DNA of 64,000 bases from Phellopilus nigrolimitatus. Its lineage: Eukaryota; Basidiomycota; Agaricomycetes; Hymenochaetales; Hymenochaetaceae. The stretch lies in contig JAJOHG010000005.1 in NCBI GenBank assembly GCA_021029095.1, positions 1,302,001 to 1,366,000 on the forward strand, in the 5' to 3' direction. Below the pieces are notes generated by a model. It did not search any database. It saw nothing but the letters and a program-made list of their open reading frames with translations, and was not told the origin of the DNA. Shown here in pieces: positions 1-11,107 of this stretch. The stretch's first letter is position 1, and every line of letters begins with the position of its first letter. The translations under genes and the position numbers were made by a program.

Positions 1-513
1 AGGAGCTTTGTTGACATTAAAAGCCTTTCGGACAAATCTCAATTCACTCAGACCCAGAGAATCGATTAATTCCATACACCATGCACGTTTAATACTAACT
101 CTACATCTCTTCATCTCTTCATCCCGTCCCTCCCTTTTCCTTAAGATTTTTATGATTCCATGGTCTTTTCATCATTTATCCTTTCAACGCATGGCTGACT
201 CGTATACGCTTTCCGTGCCGCATACATAACTCGGCACTTTCATTTTCGATTTGGAGATGTTCAACTGTTGTCACGATCAAGGAAGTTCATAATCTATCTC
301 TTGCTTTAGGCGCTACCCACGTCATATGCTAAACTCTAAGTTATTAGTGACGGAAGTCGTTCCTGAAACATTCTTCGATCGAGGACGACGCCATTGGTTA
401 CGGCAGCCTCAAGGTTAATCACGCCTAACACATTACTATTTGCTTTGATCTCCTCGGCCGCTCTCAAAGGGTTAAACTGTTCAGGTTCGAACGTTGAAAA
501 GTCGATTAAGTCC
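1..513. other. Left-edge intergenic region
   Basis: No gene is assigned here. The stretch upstream of the small cupin gene contains a minus-strand reading frame (515 down to 336, 59 codons from an ATG) with a plausible acidic composition. Its start codon physically overlaps the cupin ATG, so both cannot comfortably be real; see the findings. Otherwise the sequence is AT-rich and has interrupted frames on both strands. Confidence 0.4.
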
Positions 514-876
514 ATGAACGCGGGGCGCGAGAATAATAATGAGAAGCAGGTGCGGTCATGGGGATTCAAGCATGTCTTCACCTGGACTGATGCTCCGTAC
601 GTCTCGCAAGCTACGAACAGTCCAAATTTTTCTCTTACACGTCGTTTTTACCTGCTGCTTTGATATTGATTCAGGCTCTCGCACTATCCGCCGCACTCGC
701 ATAGTATGCTCACGACGCATCTGATCATTTGTGGGCAGTTGACAATTATGTACCCGCACGACCCGACTCCGATGAAGGAGACATTCGGCCCTGGTGGACG
801 CGTCGACGTCGATGCAAGAAGGGTGCACGAGGTGTGGATCGGAGAAGAGGGCTGCACGTATGTCATCGGCGAGTGA
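514..876 (+). CDS. Small cupin-fold protein
   Basis: Two exons (514-596 and 675-876) encode about 94 aa. The intron has GTACGT and CAG ends, and the phases agree (2 then 1). After splicing, the protein reads RSWGFKHVFTWTDAP, then YPPHSHSM, which supplies the HxH metal-ligand pattern of cupin motif 1, then a GQLTI strand. A second motif follows, with VDVDARRVHEVW giving the late cupin histidine, and the protein closes on GCTYVIGE. This is a complete single-domain cupin of the Cupin_2 type. Such proteins bind a metal in a small beta barrel; the substrate cannot be told from sequence. The first ATG after an in-frame non-conserved stretch was chosen as start. The next plus-strand frame begins within about 40 bases, so the 3' end is tight. 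I am confident of the fold and unsure of any enzymatic role. Confidence 0.72.
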
Positions 877-1048
877 TACGGCTGACTTTGTTGTCAAGGA
901 GGCTATTTGTGAGTCAAGAGCTTACACCACCCAGGGGAGGATAACTTGTACATGTACGATACGTTTGAGGTAGAGATCGTTCAACAGTTCGGGGTAAATA
1001 GGGTTATATTATTCTGTTGATCTCTAGTACTTACAAAAGCAGGAAAAA

Positions 1049-1213
1049 ATGGGGAGAATCGCAAAAGACGATGCCAGAAGCGCTGCAATAAAATCCAAGC
1101 ACAAGTCCAATTGGAAATTCGGGATCAATCTTTCGACAACGTGGGATCTTTTCGACCCTAAAGAGTTTCCGTCCCAGCTGGTCGCGATGTTCTCATCCAT
1201 CCTTTCACAGTAA
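1049..1213 (+). CDS. Unrecognised short ORF, possibly the last exon of a small gene
   Basis: ATG to TAA gives 54 codons, rich in Lys/Arg/Ala at the start and ending in a hydrophobic stretch (SQLVAMFSSILSQ). The same frame also continues upstream across a well-formed 48-nt intron (994-1041, GTAAAT to CAG) into a frame containing DNLYMYDTFEVEIVQQFG, so this may be the final exon of a small gene that starts near 861. I recognise no family. The position between the cupin and the Rap1-like gene, on the same strand, allows either an independent gene or an alternative 3' part of the cupin transcript. Confidence 0.3.
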   Translation: MGRIAKDDARSAAIKSKHKSNWKFGINLSTTWDLFDPKEFPSQLVAMFSSILSQ

Positions 1214-1332
1214 CTTACACCTGTATACTATCACTTCGTTTTCCTCTACGGAGGCCTGTTTCTATCGTGATATTGCGAAAAACTTCCACTTTTGTTGTGC
1301 TTCTGTACACTATAATCTTTGACAACGTCATT

Positions 1333-3301
1333 ATGGAATCCGTTTCCGGTCGACTCCAGAGTGACCGTCGCAATTTCTTCGTTGACGATGACAGGCTTCC
1401 CCTCAAGTTTAGAATCCAGCCTGGCCTTGACCGCGTTATGAAAATACGCCTGGAGGATGGGATAGTCGTACGTCATCCATCTTATCTCACGAGCGCGGCC
1501 GTCGTCGGTGCCTAATCGACACGTCTCGAAAATGCAGTCGAACGGCGGGCTCGTCATCCCTAAAGTGCCTATCTGCGGCATTGTCATCATCGACCCTAAG
1601 TCGCAGGCAGGTCGCGAGCTCTTTTGCAACTGGGCCTGGAACGAGCGTCCCGTTCGGCATTTTGTGTCGTACGATTTTGTGCAGTTGTGCATCGACGAGA
1701 AACGTTTGCTTCCGTTGGAGGACCACGCATTGCGTCGCGAAGATTTCGAGCCTAATCTGGTGGCAAAACCGTAATGGCTGCTTTATTTTGAGCCGTACCT
1801 TTGAAAACATTCTAACAATTGGGATGCATATAGTCGGCATGAGCTCTCGAAGGACGTGCAGGAGAAGTTGGCGCTGTACCTTGCAATGATTTTGCCTCAG
1901 CCCTCCTGCGGAAATAGGTCAGCAAACTGTGTTTACAAGGAGCTCGCGAAAAACGTACGCATATATTCAACTTCCACAATTTTGCGGTACGTTCTGATGG
2001 CTGCGTAAAGAAAATACGATATCCATGGGTCAGAGACTATGACTGGCAGACGTTTAGAGACCAGTACTGCAAGAACAAGAGATTCTACGACAAACGTATC
2101 AATAATATCGTGAAAGGTAATAAGAAGCTAGAATCTGTCTCAGCTCGCAGAGAAGTATTGTCCGCAAAACAAGAGAAGGAGCACCAATCGAACATGGAAG
2201 TCGAAATCCCAGTCCGCAAAGACATCATGGCCGAGAAGTTCGCTAGCTCTAGGAGCAAAAGAGTTAGGTTCAACAATACACTGGTCATCGAGCGGAAGCG
2301 CAAGTTTGCGGACGATTTGACAAATATCGAGAGGAAGGCGAAGGTAGCGAAGCCCAACCGGACGCTGGATGAAATGCTCAAGGCAAGCCTGCCGCCAATC
2401 GTGATGATGAGGATGGAGAAATCTGGCAAACTTTTGAGAAGGCAAACGCCAAACCCAGATGCTCAAGGTGCAATATCTGTTCGAACTCTGATTTCCCGGA
2501 TACTCAAGCAGCGCCACAGTGGACGTCGAAGATGTCGAAATTGGCAGAGCCTCTACCAGTAGGACAATGTTGGATGACATCTGGGCGAATGAAACCTTCG
2601 GTGACGACGGGTAATTTTGTTTTATACTCCTCGCACACCGGCTGATTTCATTTGAACTTCGAAGGCGGGACATTCCTGACGTACAAAACAAGACAAATCT
2701 TCCGCAAGCGGATGTTAGCAAGAATATCTCTGGCACACATACCCTTGAATTGTATCAACACTCTCTGACTTCCTACAAAATGGACTTGGACGATTTTCGG
2801 TCGGCTGCTGCTCTAGACACTTGCATCAACAATGACAATGACGCAGAAATAGAGGATGAGGAGCGCGTCGTCGAACTATTGGGGCTTCCGACCGAGCTTT
2901 CCAGTCGTGTGACGAAGGAAGACGCGATAACATCTATCCCCATCATGCTCAACATACATCAAGCATCGGCCCAAGTCCAAGATCCCGAAATCATCGCTAT
3001 ACAAGAATTGGCTCAGAACACTGGCTTCATCTTCGAAGAGGTTCAACAGAAACTGGCTTGCTTCTCTGGCGACATGAATAAAACCCGCGATTTCTTCTCG
3101 CAATGCCGACAACTTGTCAATGATCTCTTCGCGCAGAACGTTATTGTTGGTGGCGCCGAGTCCGCGTCTGCTGTGGTCCCCAAACATCTCAAGGCGGCGA
3201 AGACGAACCAACTAGTATGTCCGAGTGCGTCTCAATTGTCGTTCCCTGCGCGAAACACACGGGCGAGAAAAGCAGAGCGTGCGGCGAAGAAGGACAAGTA
3301 A
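1333..3301 (+). CDS. RAP1: Rap1-type telomere protein (BRCT-Myb-RCT)
   Basis: Six exons (1333-1467, 1538-1770, 1834-1954, 2011-2467, 2520-2610, 2665-3301) join in frame to about 557 aa. The N-terminal BRCT begins NFFVDDDRLPLKF and runs through the GG-type turn SNGGLVIPKVPICGIVIIDP to RHFVSYDFVQLCIDEKRLLP. A Rap1-style Myb helix bundle follows (RHELSKDVQEKLALYLA, then YPWVRDYDWQTFRDQYCKN, matching the family pattern of aromatic helix 2 and the W-x2-F/W-x2-RY block). A basic, charged linker comes next. The C-terminal segment AIQELAQNTGFIFEEV...FSGDMNKTRDFF matches the Rap1 C-terminal protein-interaction domain, and the protein ends with a Lys/Arg tail. Rap1 sits on telomeres through shelterin partners (Taz1/TRF-like) and limits end fusion and telomere elongation. 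The start ATG was chosen because the BRCT begins 13 residues later. Splice phases agree at all five introns. Confidence 0.8.
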
Positions 3302-3437
3302 TGAGTCGTGAAGGTCAATAGAGGTCAATGGAACAGAGGCTAAACTTTTTTGTACATTTTCTGGAAGACGTTCTATGAACCGTGAAATGAGCAGCGCGCT
3401 GTATCACGCATGTGTGATGGTGGACATAACGAGGGGA

Positions 3438-3623
3438 TCAGAATGGTGTAGAAGAGATGAGAAGACTGCTGAGGGTAGAGTACTTATGGCCGAAACCCAA
3501 TGAAAAGCCACCGCCTACCATATTGGGACGCGTGCTAGTAGCACGCACGCCTTGTGGCTTGCCGCCTTCTTTAACCGTAGACACGCTCGCCGACGTCCTC
3601 ATCATCGACGAAGACGTGCTCAT
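3438..3623 (-). CDS. Small Ser/Gly-rich hypothetical protein
   Basis: This intronless frame of 61 codons runs from ATG to TGA on the minus strand. It begins MSTSSSMMRTSASVSTVKEGG and continues with a Gly-rich centre (VGGGFSLGFGHKY). The composition looks protein-like rather than random, and it lies divergently from the large plus-strand gene. I recognise no family. It could also be an exon of an antisense or 5' UTR transcript of the neighbour. Confidence 0.3.
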   Translation of the reverse strand: MSTSSSMMRTSASVSTVKEGGKPQGVRATSTRPNMVGGGFSLGFGHKYSTLSSLLISSTPF

Positions 3624-4022
3624 ACTTTGAACATGCTGGCCCCGCCCCAGACACGCATTTGACTCGTAAACTCTAACTCCTCTCTTTCCTGTACGTGCTG
3701 CTTGACATGCTTCAGAGAAATGTGCAAAGGTGCCTCATTGCTCACGCGTTTTGCAGGTCGTGTTTCGAACTTTGCCGAGGGCATAAGAGCTGCTAGCTAT
3801 TTTCAACACGTCCTTCACGACACCTCAATCGCATTCATATCTCCGTCTGGCTCCATCATAATCGCCTTCCGGCTGCTCATATTCCCACTTATATTTCGAC
3901 GAGCTACTGATCTCGCACGCGATCATTCGATTGTCCTCGATTACCTACCGACTGGGCCCTACTTCTCTTTCGTTCTTTTCATTATCGCGGAAGTGGCGGT
4001 GGGCCTCGAGGTGTCCAGGGAG

Positions 4023-6164
4023 ATGTCGGCAAACACCCGTCATTCTCCTGTCGAAGTCTTACGTGCGCCGGAAACGCGGGCCAGGGAGGTGCAGGTAGTT
4101 GATTTCCAACTTGACGAGGCCACAGAGACGCTCGTTGGTGCTTCGGCAGCTGCGCGTCCAACTAGGCCGTTTTGTCTTCCACCGTCACCACCCCTCACTA
4201 ACCCGCATCTAAAACGCGCAATCCCGCTACCGTTGCTCGACGCGAACGACTGCAAGGCGCGCAGCAGTGACTCGAGGTCAACTCGGGAAGCCGATCACAT
4301 GGAGAGCGCGCGCGCAAATCATTTGGATCGAAAAGTATCGCAGGGCGCCAATGGGGCGTCTACGCTGCTTTCGCCTCCATACTCGCCGCAGAGTCGCACG
4401 CTGGCGCTATTGACTGTGGACGAAAGTGAGGAGGAATTTTGCACGTCTGGTGCGCCCCTTGACTCCGCGTTGTTTTCTCCAGATACGGATGAGCACAGCT
4501 GGGAAGACTTTGATGCGTCTGATGTGTCAGAGCCACCTTCAATGCCGTTGAAAGATATCGACCTGGGAGAGGAAAGCGATGACTGGGACGAGCCTCTCTT
4601 TTTGAACGCGCCGTCTGTGTCGGACTCATCCGATGGGCTTGACCTTAATCTGTTTGGGGGATTTCACCCACATGATGAAGGATTATCTCGTTTGCGTTTG
4701 GATCCGACTTCCTCGCCATCCACAGGCATCCTTTCTCTACCTGGCCTTGATGAGCCTTATGAGAAGAGCGAACCCCTTTTTGACCCCTCTGATTTCGACG
4801 TTTTCGAAAATGGATGGGATACAGCGGTGTCTGATTCAACTCACTCAAGCCCACGCTCGAGCCGGATTTCTTCGGAGGATACGGCGTTCAGCCATAGCCA
4901 CCACGATCAGCATGTTTTGGACGGTTTCGCTCCCGGAAAACCTGTTATACCCGTATCCCCAGAGTCGCCTTCTCGACGAAATTTTGTGAATCTTCCGGGC
5001 GATGAAGCTCCTCGAAACTCCAGTATAGGTTCGTTAAACGCTCTAGCACCTATAGTCGCTCCAAACGCGGAAGATTTGCGCGACAGTCAGGCAATACACC
5101 AAATGCCGTCTCCAAAGCATACTTTTTCAAGCCCACCCTTTCACCAGCCAGCTGATATCCCTTCTGAAGCTTTCCAGTCTCCATTCAATGTCCCCCTCCT
5201 GTTTGAGTCCCCCGTAATGCGTTCTCCCCCATTTCACAGCCTTCTTTTTGCACCACCAGAGCCCCAAGATATGCCCCTGCCCGAATCTCCAGAGAATCAA
5301 ATCATGGATTTACCTGATGCCGACTTCAAGGTACCGTTACATATGCTCGAGGAGAACCGACTCCGGGCTCTGCAGCAGGAAATGTGCGCCACGGAGGTGC
5401 ATGCAAGGAACAGGGAGGCGATGCTAACTGAGTATATTACCCGATTGAATGCGATGAGACCTCCGCCTCCACTTCCCGTACACGTCCCAGTGTATTATTC
5501 CAGGCCTCAGCCTGTCATACAAATTTCCGGGCCTGTTGCAAATGATGGACACGGTCAAGAGCAGCAGAATAGGCTTTCTCCGTGCCCCGAGGGTTTGCAT
5601 ACTAAGGGCCATGAACCTCCGTCTCCGTCCCAATCGATTTCCCATACCGTATCGTTTAGCTCGTCTGGCCCTGGGCCCTCGACGTTCGATTTTGTCCAAG
5701 CTCGCCGCCGCGAGGTGCAGAATGCGATTACTGTGCGAGCAGCAGAGCGGCGCCGACGCAAGCGCGCAAAGGAGCGCGGGCGAGAGCTAGATGCGCTACT
5801 ACAACTCAAAGCCGGACAGCTTCGTGCGGCAGACGCGTGGGCGCTGGCTGCGCCTCCACGTAGGCGTGTAGGTGACGAGACAGTCGTGCTCGCTGCATCT
5901 GGCTCGGATAGACATCAGGCACATACGAACACCATACTATTCGATGACATGGGCGGTCTCGATAATATACACAGGGAGAGGCAGGAGATGATGCAGCTGG
6001 TGGCGAAGATGATTTTCCGGAGGCGTGACTCGCCGCGACCGCTTTCTGGAAAGCCAGTTTCGCCTACGCGAACATACATTCGCTCATCGCTGTCTCGAGT
6101 CGTTCAAACAACCACCGAAGGCTATGACAACTCCCGAAGTGCTGAAGAGGCAGACATAAGCTAA
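4023..6164 (+). CDS. Large Ser/Pro-rich hypothetical protein with C-terminal basic coiled region
   Basis: One long open frame gives 713 aa from the ATG at 4023. The frame stays open upstream to an ATG at 3702, but that extension contains isolated hydrophobic stretches unlike the rest and is probably 5' UTR. The body is very rich in Ser, Pro, Asp and Glu with many SP and SSP motifs (for example PLLFESPVMRSPPFHSLL), which suggests a largely disordered phosphoprotein. Near residues 430-470 there is a short helical stretch (LEENRLRALQQEMCATEVHARNREAML). A basic helix, AAERRRRKRAKERGRELDALL, follows around residues 580-600 and could be a nuclear signal or nucleic-acid-binding coiled coil. No known family is recognised. 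A lineage-specific transcriptional or cell-cycle regulator is possible but not shown. Confidence 0.65.
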   Translation: MSANTRHSPVEVLRAPETRAREVQVVDFQLDEATETLVGASAAARPTRPFCLPPSPPLTNPHLKRAIPLPLLDANDCKARSSDSRSTREADHMESARANHLDRKVSQGANGASTLLSPPYSPQSRTLALLTVDESEEEFCTSGAPLDSALFSPDTDEHSWEDFDASDVSEPPSMPLKDIDLGEESDDWDEPLFLNAPSVSDSSDGLDLNLFGGFHPHDEGLSRLRLDPTSSPSTGILSLPGLDEPYEKSEPLFDPSDFDVFENGWDTAVSDSTHSSPRSSRISSEDTAFSHSHHDQHVLDGFAPGKPVIPVSPESPSRRNFVNLPGDEAPRNSSIGSLNALAPIVAPNAEDLRDSQAIHQMPSPKHTFSSPPFHQPADIPSEAFQSPFNVPLLFESPVMRSPPFHSLLFAPPEPQDMPLPESPENQIMDLPDADFKVPLHMLEENRLRALQQEMCATEVHARNREAMLTEYITRLNAMRPPPPLPVHVPVYYSRPQPVIQISGPVANDGHGQEQQNRLSPCPEGLHTKGHEPPSPSQSISHTVSFSSSGPGPSTFDFVQARRREVQNAITVRAAERRRRKRAKERGRELDALLQLKAGQLRAADAWALAAPPRRRVGDETVVLAASGSDRHQAHTNTILFDDMGGLDNIHRERQEMMQLVAKMIFRRRDSPRPLSGKPVSPTRTYIRSSLSRVVQTTTEGYDNSRSAEEADIS

Positions 6165-6597
6165 TATCGGGTTCAAGCGTGTCGCCGTCAAATTTTTATT
6201 TTATTTTCAGTTTCATCACGAAGCATGCGCATAACTCCGTTCTCCCGTTTCATCTCTGGTTCTCTGATTTTCATCATCATTATCATCATCATGCATCGCT
6301 GGAGCCTAGGGATTCATCTGCCCACCAGGGCCAGTATGTTCCGAAACGAAATCTCGAACGAAAACCTCAAAGAAGTGCTTTCTGCATTTTTGCAATTCGA
6401 AAGCCAATATCACGGTCCATCCAATTGTACAGTAGAGAAATAATGTATGTATCACACAAAGCTGTATCAATATATCAATAACACAAGTACAAGTTGACGA
6501 GCATACAAGTGTGCAATAGGAAAATAAAGAAATTATCAAAAATTCTGGCTAGATTGTTAGCAGAAGATACATCCGATCCAAATCCAAACCCAGGACA
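6165..6597. other. Convergent intergenic region
   Basis: This is the 3' space between two converging genes. It contains a short ATC/ATT trinucleotide run (about 6268-6293) and AT-rich stretches that could serve as polyadenylation regions for both strands. The open frames here are short and of low complexity, and no gene is supported. Confidence 0.5.
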
Positions 6598-8353
6598 TCA
6601 GACATGAGATTGGACAGCGCTCGCGTACTCGGCCTCGAGCGTTTCGCTCAGCGGCGGCTGTTCTTCAGGACGCTCATGGGATGGCGTATTGACTGAAGCG
6701 TGGTGCTGAAGCGTTTCTTCCCCTTCGGATGCGTGAGGTTGCAATTCATTCTGTCCGATGCCACGGTACTTGAGCGCGTACGCCCTGCATGCTTCGCGGC
6801 TCTGCTCTAGGGCCGGGTCGTTGAAATCGAGCGCAAAGATATTGAAGCCCGGAAAATTGTACTCCAGCAGCGCCTTCAAATCGGGCAGGAGCATCGCATC
6901 GGGGGAGTATGTCCCGGAATTATTATCGATCACGAACTCCCATTCGACCTGGTCGTCGGGGATCTCGTCGCTGAAGTTCTCCCAGCCGCCTCGCGGGCGA
7001 ACATGGAACTCGCCGCTGTAGCGCACACGCTCGGCGCAATTCGCGTGCAGCGCGTGCTTCGACGCAAAGTCGACGAAGAATGCGGCGCCCGTTTCGGAGA
7101 AACGGAAGGTGTCGTCGCCCTCTGCGATGATGTACGTGTACACTGCGGGCTTCACGCGTTTCCCGAACGCGTCCTTCCCGCCCCGCAATAGGTTGAACAC
7201 GTCCTCGCGGGTCTGAATGAGCCCGAAACCGTTCCGCGTCGAGCGCGCGTACAGCATGCGATGTCCCGAGCGGATCGAGGAGCGGACTGCGAGCGAGGCG
7301 GGTCCAGAGCCGAAGATCGTCTGCGCGGCGCGATACTTGATGTTCCAATGTTGATATTCGTCGCGGAAGAAAAGAGGCACGCCCTTTATATGGAGTTTCC
7401 ACGTCGAGTATAAACGTTCGTCGTTCAGTTTAGTGAGTATGCCAACGGTAGGCGAGAAGTGGCGGGTAAAACGAATCGGCCCGTCAAAGGTATAACGTCG
7501 CGCATGCGGCTTTTCAGATGGTGTAGTTGTCACCTGAATCACAATGAAATCAGTAAAATTATAAAAATAATGTAGTACATGAAGTTATTCTTGTCATGGC
7601 CGGGTATCATGATCTTATCTCAAACACTGATTCGACGTGAAATATGCCACGGGAGGCCGGCAAAGAATCAGAAGAGCGAAGGCGCAAAGTGGGAGTAACG
7701 AAAGGTAAGAAGGGTATGAAAAGTATGCACGGGGAGCCTTTAGAAAGGGACGGAAATAGCACAATTCAAATGCGACCGCCATTGAAAGCACAAGTCACCA
7801 GAATAAACGCGGCACTCACATTCAACCAGAATGTACCTCTCACCGACTTCAATAAAGTCGTGACGATTTCTACCTCCTTTGCACCTGGCGAAATCGTCGT
7901 CGCAAACTTGCCAATGTAATCATCGTGCACTGATCCTTCGTCTTTGTCTAGGACTTCGACTTGTAGGGCGGCACTTTCTGGGACATTCTTAACGTTCCAG
8001 GTCTCATTCCAGACAGGATTCTGAGTGTTCGGCTGCACCGTTGACCTAGGTAGAACTTAGTCGGTGTGGTAAAGTATCTTGCAGTAAACTTACACGTAAG
8101 ATATTTGGCCGTCGAGCTTCGCCACAAAGTACGGGTCTGCTGAACCAACGATATCCATCTTCGGAAGATTTGACGCGCCGATAAAGTGTATGGAGACATC
8201 AACAAGCTTGACATTGAGCATCTTCTCTTCTGCGAACTCCTTCGCCGTGGCCGAGAGATCTTGCGCGCCGCTCCGGGTACGATTTACTGCGTCGTTTATG
8301 TGGACGAACATGCGAGACATAGCGGGAATAAAGGGATTCCGTCGACCTGGCAT
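6598..8353 (-). CDS. C2-domain protein
   Basis: Three exons on the minus strand (8353-8094, 8045-7820, 7533-6598) give about 473 aa. Residues of roughly 45-150 form a C2 domain. The first loop is ASNLPKMDIVGSADPYF with its Asp ligands, followed by NTQNPVWNETW, the classic 'P-x-W-N-E' strand, and then EVLDKDEGSVHDDYIGK, the second acidic loop. Such domains bind calcium and phospholipid and bring the protein to membranes. The C-terminal 310 residues carry a conserved-looking region (FDGPIRFTRHFSPTVGILT, then LYSTWKLHIKGVPLFF) known to me only as a fungal extension of C2 proteins, with no assigned activity. The final 45 residues are polar. The second intron is 286 nt, far longer than the others here, so a small exon may be missed inside it. 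I see no signal peptide; the protein is probably cytosolic or peripheral membrane. Confidence 0.75.
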
Positions 8354-8748
8354 GGTCGAATTGTTTAATTGCGGACACGACTCGAGGTTGAAGAGGGAGG
8401 CATACTTCAATGATGGAAGTGATATAAATTATACGCAAGGCTTGGTTTGCAAATGAGTTTTGTAGAACCTCGGGGTATAAAGGACCTTCACATAACATCT
8501 ATTGCGTGTCAACCCCAAATCAGGAAGTGTGAAGCTGAAGCAGTCTCATAACACCTTGTTTTCTAGTAGCCGCCACATGGCTTTAGCACTTTGCAAGAGC
8601 TCTGATTGCCGTGCTTCGCTTTGCCTGAAGTCCGAAGTCTGTGGCTGGTCTTTTGCTTAGCAACTGTGACGTGACGAGCGCGAATGCTAAACGTGTCTCG
8701 GAACTTTGTCTTTTGCTCTCGTTCTACCATTGTGTTGGAATCGTAAGA
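8354..8748. promoter_or_regulatory. Divergent promoter region (C2 gene / Rad7-like gene)
   Basis: About 395 bases separate the start of the minus-strand C2 gene from the start of the plus-strand Rad7-like gene, so the region must hold both promoters. I see no clear TATA box on the Rad7 side. On the minus side, GATATAAATTAT lies about 70 bases from the C2 start and is a candidate TATA element. No coding frame is supported. Confidence 0.4.
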
Positions 8749-10927
8749 ATGAGTAGAAACAACGTCCGAGGTCCAACCTCTGCTCTAACAGAATTTTTAC
8801 GCGTAAGTCGTTTTTTCACATCGATTACCGACTGATTCTGGTATCAATATCTTCTCTGCCTGTCTCCAGGAGTCGGGGATCACACCGACACTCATCGCGC
8901 GACGCGCGCGACAGACCGACCAAATACCTCAGGCTGGGCCAAGCAATCTGAACAATGACGAGAGCCAGACTCAGGAAGACGAGACTCGTGCTAGTCCACG
9001 ACGAAATCGCGAAGACGAGGTAAGCTGTGGCTTCCATATGTTGTGTTCGTCAATGGAAACTAATAACAATCAAAGCCAGTAAACGAGTATGACTCGGAAA
9101 ATCTAGACGAGGAAGAAGAGTCAAGAATACCGGCTAAGAAGCGCAAGCTCAGCAAGGAACAGGAGAAGGCAAGAATGAAGGCCAAGAACAAGAACAGAAA
9201 AGGCGGTGTCGACGATTCTGATGACGATTCTGATGAGGATGAGTACACGGCCTTGTCTCGAGGCGCTGCGATCAACAGGGCCAGAGCAGCTGTGTCTGAG
9301 GCAAAACCACCAATCGGGAGTTTTGAGAACTGCGCGAAATGTGAAAAGCAATTCACGGTGGTGCGTTCATGAATGAATTTTTACTTCAAATAGGTTTGAT
9401 TTGATATATATTGCGGTACAGACACGTTATACCATGGCAGCAAATCCAGGACCAGGTTGGCTTTGCCACGAATGTGCTAAGTCATCAGGGGCAGACCCTT
9501 TCAAAGACAAACGGCCAGCAGCGCCTCGTAAGCGGAAAGCCCCAGAAGACAAACGCAAGGTCATCAGCTTTGAAGATAGGGAATTACCGAGTTTAGCGTC
9601 TCTGTGCATCAGGGTGAGTGCTAGGTTCTATTCTCAGGAGTATATGTAACGAGCGTTATGCCAGATTGTCAGCCAACATATTGAGAATATCGAGGCCCTC
9701 GGTGACGTTGGGTTTGTGAACAAAATCGAGATAGGAAAGATCCTGTCCAAGAACAGGAGTTTGTATGTTCTTATATTTATATAAGACGACTTGGCAATTA
9801 ATGTTATGTGTAGGACGCCCGAGAACGCATCGCTTCTGTACGATGTCAAAAACACAGAGCTAACGCTCTTCGATGCGACAAGTGGGTTGTATTCTCTCTG
9901 TCTGTTGTCACGCTTCTGACGGCCCAAAAATAGAGCTCGGTCCGAACGCATTTTGCACTCTTGCCTCGCTCAATCCCTTTCTTGAGTCGCTTCGGGTCGA
10001 TTTTTGTGGACGGCTTAATGATGACGTCGTCAAGCACTGGAGAACACATTTACGAGAACTCAGGCGGCTAGACCTTCTAGGACCCTTCCTCGTCAAGCCA
10101 GATGCCTGGCAATCATTTTTCGCTGGCTGTCGTCAACTGACAGGTTTCCTCATCACACAGTCCCCTCGATTCGACATCGAGTGCATGTCGAGCCTTGCTC
10201 AGCATTGTACTAACCTGACTGAACTCAGACTAAGTCAGATCGGTATGATGAGCGATAAATTCCTGGGTTACATCGAGGGTTTCGGGAACTTGACTAGTCT
10301 GGAATTGAGTGAGCCTGCGAAGAGCCTGGGCACGGATGGAGTCGTGGCTCTATTGAAAGCAGTGGGATCTAATCTCTCGCACCTCAACCTATCAAAGAAC
10401 GACCTCTTGACAGACAAAGTCCTTTCAGAGGGCCTGACACCCAACGCTCGCTTGCTGACGTCACTGGTACTCAACGAACTTCCCGAGATCACGGACGAGG
10501 CGATGGGTGCATTCTTTGTCAATAGTACCAACATTCCTATGCACCGCATCTCCTTGCGTCGGTGTCACGAATTGGCCGACGAGGCGCTGAATGGGCTTCT
10601 GAAGCACTCGGGATCTACACTTGTAGATCTTGACATAAACAACTGGACGGCGTCAAATGATGCGCTGTTGACCATCGGCGAGCACGCAAAGTTCCTCAAG
10701 AATCTTGATATAGGTTTTTGCCGTCAAGCCGATGACTTCGTTATCAAAGCAGTCATCGATGGCTGCGAAGGGGTCAAAGACATCTCGGTGTTTGGCTGCA
10801 ACAAGCTGACAGATAATTGTCCGAGAAAAGTAAGTGTTCGCGTTCTACCTCTATGTGCTCGACTGACATACTCTATGGTCTCTAGCGCGGCATCAATATC
10901 CGTGGCATCGAAACGCACACCGTCTGA
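8749..10927 (+). CDS. RAD7: Rad7-type leucine-rich-repeat DNA repair protein
   Basis: Eight exons (8749-8802, 8870-9019, 9076-9360, 9422-9613, 9665-9762, 9814-9881, 9934-10829, 10886-10927) join in phase to about 594 aa. The N-terminus is charged and disordered (RIPAKKRKLSKEQEKARMKA, then an acidic DDSDEDEY run). Next comes a small zinc-binding unit, CAKCEKQF...GWLCHECAK, with a CxxC pair on each side. The C-terminal 380 residues are leucine-rich repeats (NLTSLELSEPAKSLG, NLSHLNLSKNDLLT, TLVDLDINNW, FLKNLDIGFCRQ). This order matches Rad7, the partner of Rad16 in global-genome nucleotide excision repair and part of a cullin-type ubiquitin ligase that recognises UV lesions in non-transcribed chromatin. 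The last exon codes only 13 residues plus the stop. A general LRR/F-box-like protein is the alternative, but the zinc unit favours Rad7. Confidence 0.83.
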
Positions 10928-11107
10928 AATTAAAACAATATAGGTGCATTTGTATGAATTAACATACATGTACAGCAAGAGTTTGCTATTGTAAAAATTT
11001 AGACCCGTCGTTCTTTCTTTCTCCGAAATCAATAAGTTGCCTCTAAAGGAAACCATGTTTTCCGGCAGTGCTGAACAGCTTCCTTGAACACTGCGTCGCT
11101 TGCGAAC

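Noticed and set aside
3702..4022. N-terminal extension of the 713-aa Ser/Pro-rich protein
   Set aside because: The frame is open, but the extension has a different composition with isolated hydrophobic stretches and lies where a promoter and leader are expected. I could not exclude it completely.
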